Virus record (IMG/VR): IMGVR_UViG_3300021962_009186
Location: 1-24,531 of that record
DNA length: 24,531 bases
Strand: one strand, 5' to 3'
Source: a virus
Part shown: positions 19,002 to 24,531 of the stretch, piece after piece
Layout: each line of letters begins with the position of its first letter
Numbering within the stretch: the stretch's first letter is position 1
Translations under genes and position numbers: made by a program
The notes under the pieces: generated by a model
Databases searched by the model: none
The model's input: only the letters and a program-made list of their open reading frames with translations
Told to the model about the DNA's origin: nothing

Positions 19002-19912
19002 AGTCGTTGAACTTTTTTCCAGAATTCTTCAGTAACAGACACACACTCGTCTATAGCATATTCATATGTTTTTGTTTTGTCGATAGCATCAGCTATTTTT
19101 TCATTCTTTAACAATACATACGGTTTGTGTTTTAATAATTGGAATTTAGAACTCCACACATCAGTTAAAATCACACGCTTACCTAATAATGTTCCCCAAT
19201 ATACACCGTGGAAACTATTAGTTACGATGATATTCGCAGATCCTAATATTTCAATAGTTTGCTCTATATTACTACCTGTGTTCATAAATCTCGGCATAGG
19301 AATATCTCCGAAATCTTTAGTCAACTGCTTCTTGTGTTCAAACCAGATAATATCATTTTTAATTTCGTATTTTTTTCTTAATGCCGGATGCATACAACTA
19401 GCACAAGGTGCCCATTCATAAGTTTGTCCAAAATCTCTAATTCCTACGAGATCGAAATAATTGAGATATTCAGGATAGGTTATCAATGATGCTTTCTTAG
19501 AAGGATCATCGTTGTGTCCAGCACCCCAAATGATTTTTTTAGATTTATCGGAGGATAAACTTTTCAGTGTATGATTTACTAGATTAGAAAATTGTTCAGT
19601 GAATTGTCGATGAAGTTCTGAATTTTTCGGATCATTTAGCAGCCATGAATTTTTTCTAAATGTTGATAACTGAGCACGATCACCACCGCCTATGACTGAT
19701 AAAAGTTTATCAAAATTACTGTTAGAAATTAGGCCACCTCCGCCTACGATTATCTTTGTATCAGGATTGATTTTAAAATCAACGGGCCATTCGTCTAAAT
19801 CGATACTATGATATTGATCTTTAGTTAAAAAATATTGTAAAGGATCTGACGCCATGTCTCCTACATTATTTTTGTCTTTTCTATGTATTACTAGATATTT
19901 TATATCAGCCAT
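18998..19912 (-). CDS. polysaccharide pyruvyl transferase family protein
   Basis: A 304-residue protein typical of the polysaccharide pyruvyl transferase family (WcaK/CsaB-like). NNVGDMASDP (15-24) near the N-terminus, KIIVGGGGLI (53-62), IIWGAGHN (127-134), FDLVGIRD (153-160) and IIVTNSFHGVYWGTLLGKRVI (228-248) appear in the family order. Members move pyruvate from phosphoenolpyruvate onto a sugar to form a ketal, giving a negatively charged glycan. It is surrounded by glycosyltransferases, so capping or decoration of the phage-encoded glycan is likely. It overlaps the 18078 gene by 4 nt and the upstream gene by 8 nt. Confidence 0.8.
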   Translation of the reverse strand: MADIKYLVIHRKDKNNVGDMASDPLQYFLTKDQYHSIDLDEWPVDFKINPDTKIIVGGGGLISNSNFDKLLSVIGGGDRAQLSTFRKNSWLLNDPKNSELHRQFTEQFSNLVNHTLKSLSSDKSKKIIWGAGHNDDPSKKASLITYPEYLNYFDLVGIRDFGQTYEWAPCASCMHPALRKKYEIKNDIIWFEHKKQLTKDFGDIPMPRFMNTGSNIEQTIEILGSANIIVTNSFHGVYWGTLLGKRVILTDVWSSKFQLLKHKPYVLLKNEKIADAIDKTKTYEYAIDECVSVTEEFWKKVQRL

Positions 19913-20696
19913 TTAATATTCTCCACACACTGCCGTCTTTCATTTCATTGTAACTAAACTGACCATAGGCCAAATGACAACCCCAGGCAAATAATTTATC
20001 ACTGTCAGGGTAATAGGGTTCTTCGATACGGCTCAGATCCTGTAAGCTCACTGGACTAGCAGCGTTACAAGGTGCTAGTGTAAACACTGGTATGCCGTGG
20101 AAGATGCTTTCTACAGCAGCTACGCTATTAAATGTGACTAGAGCAAATACATCGTTGTCGAGCGCCTGTTGTAGTGTGTCTGTGGTAATTCTATCTATTC
20201 TAAGTTTAGCACGTTCCCTGATTTGTACAGGTCGATCAGTGTATTGTTTAATCTTTTCTACAGTTTCTTTAACCCACATGTCTTTATCTATGCCATAAAA
20301 TTTACAGGGTTTTTCATCGGGAGCAGCGATTAATATCTTACTGCCTGTCTTTTTCCAAGGTTGGAATTTTTTATTGAATCGTTGGAATCGATCAGCAGGT
20401 CTAGGAATTATGTCGCTGTGCTGTAGATTATTCTTGACTATGCGGTGCCATAATTTCCAACCGTTGGGATTAGATTTGGTTTTCTCGTTCCCGAAGTAGC
20501 CTGTGTCAACATAATAAAAATCTCGATGGTCTCTCCAACAATTTTTCATTATCTTGTCTTTGAGAATTCCTCTAAGGACGATTGGATCTTTACTATGCTC
20601 GTAGACAAAATCGTCGGTGTTAACTAATGTTCCTTTAGAACCTCGACAAAATTGATTGATGTATTCGTCTTGTCCGTTCTTACTTAAGAATATCAT
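19905..20696 (-). CDS. capsule-type polysaccharide biosynthesis protein
   Basis: A 263-residue protein related to the 18078 product. IKQYTDRPVQIRERAK matches IRKYSDRPIVVRSH. FALVTFNSVAAVESIFHGIPVFTLAPCNAASPVSLQDLSRIEEPYYP matches the ITYNSSPAVAAAIEGIPVFVTDPNPRVSQ region, and the C-terminal FSYNEMKDGSVWRIL matches the 'E..sG.aW' end. Probably a GT-B-fold transferase acting on a capsule-like sugar. It overlaps the GT8 gene upstream by 17 nt and the pyruvyl transferase downstream by 8 nt. Confidence 0.65.
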   Translation of the reverse strand: MIFLSKNGQDEYINQFCRGSKGTLVNTDDFVYEHSKDPIVLRGILKDKIMKNCWRDHRDFYYVDTGYFGNEKTKSNPNGWKLWHRIVKNNLQHSDIIPRPADRFQRFNKKFQPWKKTGSKILIAAPDEKPCKFYGIDKDMWVKETVEKIKQYTDRPVQIRERAKLRIDRITTDTLQQALDNDVFALVTFNSVAAVESIFHGIPVFTLAPCNAASPVSLQDLSRIEEPYYPDSDKLFAWGCHLAYGQFSYNEMKDGSVWRILNG

Positions 20697-21366
20697 GCTG
20701 TTGGCAATGTTCCGTTAACACACGTTCTCTATGCCATTCGTTGGCAAAACTTCCTTGTGTGGCGAATTCATGGAAGCATGGAGTTCCTAACGTGTAGTGT
20801 ACTAATTTAGCGTTAGGATTATAGTCATATTCGACATCTAGCCAATTCCACTCGGGAGGTAATTCACCGATGCGATCATCGTCTAACCAAGTGAATCTAT
20901 GTAAATCTGCTCCTGTGGCTTTCATCACAAATTCTGGTGTTAACTTTCTATTAGGAAAACTATTACAGTTCCATAGTATAACACTTGACCAATTTTTTCT
21001 AGGATAGTCTTCATTTTTTGAACCTAGATACTTTACAGGCATTTTTGTTTTATAATCGTGCTTGACAACTTGTACATCCTTGCCCATTTGCCTAGCGTCC
21101 CATAATTCTGCGATATCGCCTCGAACTATCATGTCGCCGTCGATGAATATAGCATGTCCTGTCCAGTTCATAAGATAAGGAACTAGAAATCTAGTATAGA
21201 TAAAATGATTACTACCGTCGGTATGTGTTTCTGTGTAATCTTTAAAAAGATTAAGTGCTACTGGTATGATGCTTACTGGCCTACTGGCATTTCTAATAAT
21301 ACTGTTTACACAGGTATGATATGCGATCGCTTCTCTAGGATCGTATCCAATAAAAATCGGTATCAT
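20680..21366 (-). CDS. GT8-like glycosyltransferase
   Basis: A 228-residue protein with the glycogenin/LgtC-type (GT8) pattern. IPIFIGYDPREAIAYHTCVNSI is the N-terminal nucleotide-binding strand. TRFLVPYLMNWTGHAIFIDGDMIVRGDIAELWD (58-90) has the D76-G-D78 metal motif. VILWNCNSFPNRKL, RIGELPPEWNW and KLVHYTLGTPCFHEFA (H190 as the second metal ligand) complete the fold. These enzymes move hexoses with retention from UDP-sugars. GT8 proteins of this form are, from memory, common in marine T4-like phages. It overlaps the upstream methyltransferase by 4 nt. Confidence 0.8.
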   Translation of the reverse strand: MIPIFIGYDPREAIAYHTCVNSIIRNASRPVSIIPVALNLFKDYTETHTDGSNHFIYTRFLVPYLMNWTGHAIFIDGDMIVRGDIAELWDARQMGKDVQVVKHDYKTKMPVKYLGSKNEDYPRKNWSSVILWNCNSFPNRKLTPEFVMKATGADLHRFTWLDDDRIGELPPEWNWLDVEYDYNPNAKLVHYTLGTPCFHEFATQGSFANEWHRERVLTEHCQQHDILK

Positions 21367-21794
21367 GCTTCCCCCACTGATAAAATATAACTATCGTGTC
21401 TAAAATGTGTTACTTTTTTAAAATGATTTCTTAACAAACTATCAATGCTAGCTTCAGTAAATGCTCGCTGCCACTCGGGTTTTTTCTTTACAATCAACGA
21501 TAATATAATAAATTTATCTGCGAAGTTTTTAATATTAGACAACGTAAAGTCGGGGTCTTTAAGATATTCTAAAACACCCAACAACAACCCTACATCAAAC
21601 TTTTCATCTAATTTAAAATCTAAATTTAGATCTACATGTAAATCAGCAGTGTCAACAACATCAATACCTAAGTATCTAGATGGGTGACAAAAATCTAAAA
21701 TTTCTTTGTTTCCACAACCGAAATCTATTATTGATATGTTATTATCAATATAATCTTTTACAAATAGATTCCGTTGACTCCAAGGATTTTTCAT
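21363..21794 (-). CDS. small class I SAM methyltransferase
   Basis: A 143-residue protein, short for the family. SIIDFGCGNKEIL is the SAM motif I, YLGIDVVD (acidic residue after the second strand) is motif II, and FDVGLLLGVLEYLKDPDFTLSNI is motif IV and the following helix, like type 11 methyltransferases. The terminal strands are abbreviated. The substrate is unknown. It overlaps the cupin fusion gene upstream and the GT8 gene downstream by 4 nt each. AT-rich relative to neighbours. Confidence 0.65.
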   Translation of the reverse strand: MKNPWSQRNLFVKDYIDNNISIIDFGCGNKEILDFCHPSRYLGIDVVDTADLHVDLNLDFKLDEKFDVGLLLGVLEYLKDPDFTLSNIKNFADKFIILSLIVKKKPEWQRAFTEASIDSLLRNHFKKVTHFRHDSYILSVGEA

Positions 21795-22534
21795 CTTCTT
21801 TCGATATCCTCTTCCTCACATCGTTCACCGTATTGTATCTCTATTACTTTTAACGGCATATCGGTAGGGTTATATAATTGATGCCACTCTCCGGGATTGA
21901 TCGTTTCTGTCTTAAATGGTTTGATAGTTTCTTTACCAAATTCCCAATTATTGCCGGCTAACCCTTCAGCAACAAACCATAGTTCAGATCTATACTTGTG
22001 TCTTTGCATAGACAATGTCTTACCGGGGTCGACTGTGAGTTCTTTTACTTTTACATGCGGTCCTACAGTATGTAGTACACGATAATAACCCCAGGGCCGT
22101 TCTGTTTTAGGTGTTTTCCATTCTTGTAAAATCCACGAGCTGGAATTCATTTTGTCTGAACCCCCGACGCCAAACACAAACTCCAGATTGTCATCCACGA
22201 TGTCCATTTCCGGAATATTCTTATCTGTTCGATCACCACCGTTGGCGAATACGATAGTCGAGTCTGGAAACATTCGACGGACATTTTTAATGGCTTCTTT
22301 TGCTGAACCGTCATTGTCATCGAACAAGATGACAGCATCTACACATTTGATATTTTCGATTATTTGAACACGTTCGTGACCGGGCATAAAGGCAGCACCT
22401 TTTTTACGTGCTAGCCATGCGTCGGAATTAACACCGACTATTAACTTGTCACCAAGTTCTTTAGCTGCCTTAAAATATGATATGTGTCCGGAATGGATGG
22501 GGTCAAAACCGCCTGTAACTAAGACTATTTTCAT
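21791..22534 (-). CDS. nucleotidylyltransferase-cupin fusion (sugar activation/isomerisation)
   Basis: A 247-residue protein from the ATG at 22534. An in-frame ATG at 22540 overlaps the late promoter and is less likely. N-terminal domain (1-135): VTGGFDPIHSGHISYF contains the HxGH motif (H14-S-G-H17) of the cytidylyl/adenylyltransferase family (TagD, RfaE/HldE C-domain); NSDAWLARKKG and MPGHERVQII fit the family. C-terminal domain (145-247): ERPWGYY, QRHKYRSELWFV (H179, E184) and GEWHQLYNP (H218) match the type II mannose-6-phosphate isomerase-like cupin, and the protein ends just after EEDIERR. Probably activates a sugar- or polyol-phosphate and isomerises or binds a related sugar. Confidence 0.75.
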   Translation of the reverse strand: MKIVLVTGGFDPIHSGHISYFKAAKELGDKLIVGVNSDAWLARKKGAAFMPGHERVQIIENIKCVDAVILFDDNDGSAKEAIKNVRRMFPDSTIVFANGGDRTDKNIPEMDIVDDNLEFVFGVGGSDKMNSSSWILQEWKTPKTERPWGYYRVLHTVGPHVKVKELTVDPGKTLSMQRHKYRSELWFVAEGLAGNNWEFGKETIKPFKTETINPGEWHQLYNPTDMPLKVIEIQYGERCEEEDIERR

Positions 22535-22539
22535 AGTCA

Positions 22540-22547
22540 TATTTATA
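22540..22547 (-). promoter_or_regulatory. consensus late promoter TATAAATA within the sugar operon
   Basis: The minus strand reads TATAAATA, exact T4-type late consensus, then TGACT, then the ATG at 22534. It lies in the 25-nt gap between the epimerase stop (22566) and the fusion gene. The mRNA would start at or next to the ATG, again leaderless. It can drive the minus sugar arm as late genes independently of the epimerase. Confidence 0.7.
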
Positions 22548-22565
22548 AGGGCAGTTTATTGGCTT

Positions 22566-23531
22566 TTAAAGATTAGATTGCCAATAAGAAGAATTCTTCA
22601 ACCAGTTGTAGTAGATTTCAAAGCCTTCATCGATATCTATTTTTGGATCAAAATTGAAATCTCGTCGTGCTCTGGTAATGTCTAATGCTCCGCGACTAGG
22701 GAAATCAGCATCTTTATCGCGAACTTCAATAGATCCTTTGCCTACTAATTTTACAGCCAATTCGGCCGCGGCTAACAGTGTCTTACTATGGCTTTTTGTG
22801 ATGTTGTAGGTGCCGTTGGCTGCTTTCTCGGAAAGTGTAGCGTTTACAAACCCATCTGCCGCATCATCAACATAAGTGAAGTCTAAGGTTTCATTACGAC
22901 CGTTAACTTTTAATGTTTCGCCCCGCATGGCAGTCAATAAGAATTTAGATATGACCCTATCTTCTACGTCTAACGGACCATAAACCGCACTAGGTCTCAG
23001 GATCGTATGTTCGATACCATGTTTGCGTGTATAGTCTTTGAGCAACCATTCGCCAGCAAGTTTAAGGATGCCATATTGTCCCTGTGGACGGCAAACAGCA
23101 TCTTCTGTGACATAATCTTTAAAGTCACCGTAGACCATACTGGAACTGGCATAGGTAAATCTACGAACACCGTGTTTAACCGCTGCTTCTAACAACACCA
23201 GTAGACCTGTGCTCATCACAGTACTGCCCCAACTTGGATTAGCGTTGACTACTTTTTGTCTAGGAAAACTAGCGAGGTGTATGATCGCTTCTATCTTATG
23301 ATGGGGTAAGAGATAATCAAACATACTACCCTGTAAGATATCCATTTCGTGGATTTCGACATCGCTGATTAGTTTTTTACGCTCAGTGAGAAGGTAGTTT
23401 AATTCTGCTTCAGGGATTATTCCGTAATTAGTACAGTTATCATATACAATTACTGTATGTCCGAGTTTTTTTAGTTTTTGAACAATGTTGTGTCCTATTA
23501 GACCTAAACCACCGGTTACTAATATATTCAT
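22566..23531 (-). CDS. NAD-dependent sugar epimerase/dehydratase (SDR extended)
   Basis: A 321-residue protein of the UDP-glucose 4-epimerase type. MNILVTGGLGLIGHNIVQKL has the GxxGxxG Rossmann motif (G7-G13). ASSSMVYG (128-135) supplies the catalytic Ser, and YGILK (Y153, K157) the catalytic pair. LRPSAVYGPLD and NETLDFTYVDDAADGFVNA match the sugar-binding half. It makes or interconverts a nucleotide-sugar for the glycosyltransferases downstream; the exact sugar (Gal, GalNAc, Fuc-like) cannot be read. Its ATG overlaps the 23528 gene's stop by 4 nt, so it is transcribed with the small phage proteins upstream. Confidence 0.85.
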   Translation of the reverse strand: MNILVTGGLGLIGHNIVQKLKKLGHTVIVYDNCTNYGIIPEAELNYLLTERKKLISDVEIHEMDILQGSMFDYLLPHHKIEAIIHLASFPRQKVVNANPSWGSTVMSTGLLVLLEAAVKHGVRRFTYASSSMVYGDFKDYVTEDAVCRPQGQYGILKLAGEWLLKDYTRKHGIEHTILRPSAVYGPLDVEDRVISKFLLTAMRGETLKVNGRNETLDFTYVDDAADGFVNATLSEKAANGTYNITKSHSKTLLAAAELAVKLVGKGSIEVRDKDADFPSRGALDITRARRDFNFDPKIDIDEGFEIYYNWLKNSSYWQSNL

Positions 23532-23983
23532 AGAGAAGCGTCTTCCATGCCTGCTACACGGAGTTTAACTATATTTGTCAGCTGCCACTGTTTCTGATCT
23601 AGTGCTTTGATAACACCTAACCATTTGTTTCTTAACAGAGCGAATTCGTTGATAATCTTTTCAAAATCTACAACGTCGGCTTCGCCTTCAACAAACTTTT
23701 CACAGTCTCTTGAGCTTAGACTACGCTGATAATTTTCTAGATATTTGCGGAAATGTTGGCTACGAAGTCTACGTAGTTCAATATTGAGATATTCGAGAAT
23801 CGCTTCAATCTCTTGTAGTTGATTAAAACGATTCTCGACTACGCCCGGCATTGATGCTGATACTTTTTCAATATTACCAAAAATCTTACATTCTATCTTA
23901 GCAGCCTGTAATTCTTTTTCATAGAATTCAGCCGCGTCAGGAATGTTACTAATATCTTTGCTAACCTTGTCGTACCAACTCAC
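23528..23983 (-). CDS. conserved phage protein, mostly helical
   Basis: A 151-residue charged, helical protein: NRFNQLQEIEAILEYLNIELRRLRSQHFRKYLENYQRSL forms a long predicted coiled or helical stretch, followed by DVVDFEKIINEFALLRNKWLGVIKALDQKQWQL. From memory, very similar proteins occur in marine T4-like phages near DNA metabolism genes, annotated hypothetical. It has the length of a recombination mediator such as UvsY, but I do not see UvsY sequence features. It overlaps both neighbours by 4 nt. Confidence 0.65.
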   Translation of the reverse strand: MSWYDKVSKDISNIPDAAEFYEKELQAAKIECKIFGNIEKVSASMPGVVENRFNQLQEIEAILEYLNIELRRLRSQHFRKYLENYQRSLSSRDCEKFVEGEADVVDFEKIINEFALLRNKWLGVIKALDQKQWQLTNIVKLRVAGMEDASL

Positions 23984-24222
23984 TCGTCATCCTCTTTATA
24001 GTCGTCGTATTCTTCGTACTCTGCTTCATCTTCAGCGTCTAGTGAATACTCGATAGCTTCGTCAAGATGAGGATCAATACCTAACATGCTACTCAGCACC
24101 GATTCCTTGATGCCGTAGTCCAAAAGAACATTAACAAAATCAAATGCTACATCCTTCTTTTGTTTCTCTGGGATGTGCTCGCTCATCACGTGCCAAAGAT
24201 CGGCAATCAAATCTTCTTTCAT
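23980..24222 (-). CDS. conserved acidic phage protein (MKEDLIADLWHV)
   Basis: An 80-residue acidic protein starting MKEDLIADLWHVMSEHIPEKQKKDVAFDFVNVLLDYGIKE, with a poly-acidic C-tail (LDAEDEAEYEEYDDYKEDDE). I recall near-identical small proteins in many marine T4-like phages, without known function. The tail could bind a basic protein. It overlaps the next gene by ATGA and follows the 24222-24521 gene with a one-base overlap. Confidence 0.7.
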   Translation of the reverse strand: MKEDLIADLWHVMSEHIPEKQKKDVAFDFVNVLLDYGIKESVLSSMLGIDPHLDEAIEYSLDAEDEAEYEEYDDYKEDDE

Positions 24223-24521
24223 TATACAGTCTCCGGTTGTGGTTCAACATTATTAGTTATCTCAGAATCTAATTTTACCGTACCTTTAGAAACTTCTTCC
24301 ATAACTTTGTCGAGACACCCTTCTTCGTTTCGTTCCCACTCTTTGCGATAGAATTTAATGATCTCACCATCGGCGGTTACAAAACTTAATCTGTTACCGT
24401 CTTTCTTAAGCAGAGACTTTCCTTCAAACAAGTCGACCAGTCCACTATATGGATTCATACCTGTTTCGTAAGGAATTTTAACTTGTACTGATTCAAATGG
24501 TTTAGCGTAACGTGTTTTCAT
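24222..24521 (-). CDS. small conserved phage protein near the window edge
   Basis: A 99-residue protein starting MKTRYAKPFESVQVKIPYETGMNPYSGLVDLFEGKSLLKKDGNRLSF; the ATG is at 24521, 10 nt from the window end, so its promoter is not visible. The middle (RLSFVTADGEIIKFYRKEWERNEEGCLDKVMEE) looks like a small beta-hairpin plus helix domain. The C-terminus is polar. It is the first visible gene of the unit that continues through the 80-aa and 151-aa proteins into the epimerase. The function is unknown. Confidence 0.6.
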   Translation of the reverse strand: MKTRYAKPFESVQVKIPYETGMNPYSGLVDLFEGKSLLKKDGNRLSFVTADGEIIKFYRKEWERNEEGCLDKVMEEVSKGTVKLDSEITNNVEPQPETV

Positions 24522-24531
24522 AATCTTACAG

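Noticed and set aside
23528-23983. UvsY recombination mediator
   Set aside because: The size and helical character fit, but I see no UvsY sequence pattern; left as a conserved unknown.
1-24531. CRISPR array, insertion sequence, integrase or att site
   Set aside because: No regularly spaced repeats, transposase or recombinase motifs, or terminal inverted repeats were seen.

Overview
The window looks like part of the genome of a T4-like (Caudoviricetes, former Myoviridae) marine phage of the cyanophage/pelagiphage type. Evidence: a T4-type replication and recombination set (DnaB-like helicase gp41, TOPRIM primase gp61, UvsW helicase), T4-type late promoters (TATAAATA and variants), densely packed genes with 1-20 nt overlaps, and many small conserved proteins that I associate from memory with marine T4-like phages. 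No rRNA, tRNA, CRISPR array, transposase, integrase or photosynthesis gene is visible. The host cannot be fixed from this window.

Layout. (1) 1-1406: a G-rich edge, two small minus-strand genes, one plus-strand gene, and a 224-nt spacer ending in a rho-independent terminator. (2) 1407-4004, minus strand: late or accessory genes (SGNH hydrolase, GNAT-like protein, nucleotidyltransferase, a protein with a T4 head-targeting-like N-terminus, and one unknown), served by late promoters. (3) 3994-7480, minus strand: early replication block of primase gp61, an unmarked 30-aa basic peptide, a single-domain carbamoyltransferase and helicase gp41, with consensus sigma70-type promoters before primase and before gp41. 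(4) 7493-8358: a probable virion protein (minus) and a conserved unknown (plus). (5) 8359-13945, minus strand: nine overlapping genes from one sigma70-like promoter, including UvsW and a 192-aa miniature of the DnaE (Pol III alpha) catalytic region. (6) 14018-23531: a sugar and surface-polymer cluster in two convergent arms. The plus arm (14018-18085) holds glycosyltransferases, FkbM-like and other methyltransferases. The minus arm (23531-18078) holds an NAD-dependent epimerase, a nucleotidyltransferase-cupin fusion, a methyltransferase, a GT8 transferase, a polysaccharide pyruvyl transferase and two capsule-type proteins. (7) 23528-24521, minus strand: three small conserved phage proteins upstream of the epimerase.

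How it fits together. Early host-RNA-polymerase promoters appear to drive replication and recombination genes; late promoters drive virion, accessory and sugar genes. The sugar cluster encodes sugar activation (cytidylyl/adenylyl transfer, isomerase-like cupin, epimerase), transfer, and capping or decoration (pyruvyl, methyl), so it probably glycosylates a virion component or modifies host surface polysaccharide.

The most notable observations are the DnaE miniature with its three catalytic-type aspartates, the recurrent placement of promoter -10 elements only 4-6 nt before ATG codons (predicted leaderless mRNAs, early and late), the early-expressed carbamoyltransferase lacking the YrdC-like domain (possible DNA modification), and a CTAG-rich composition in the first 4 kb.
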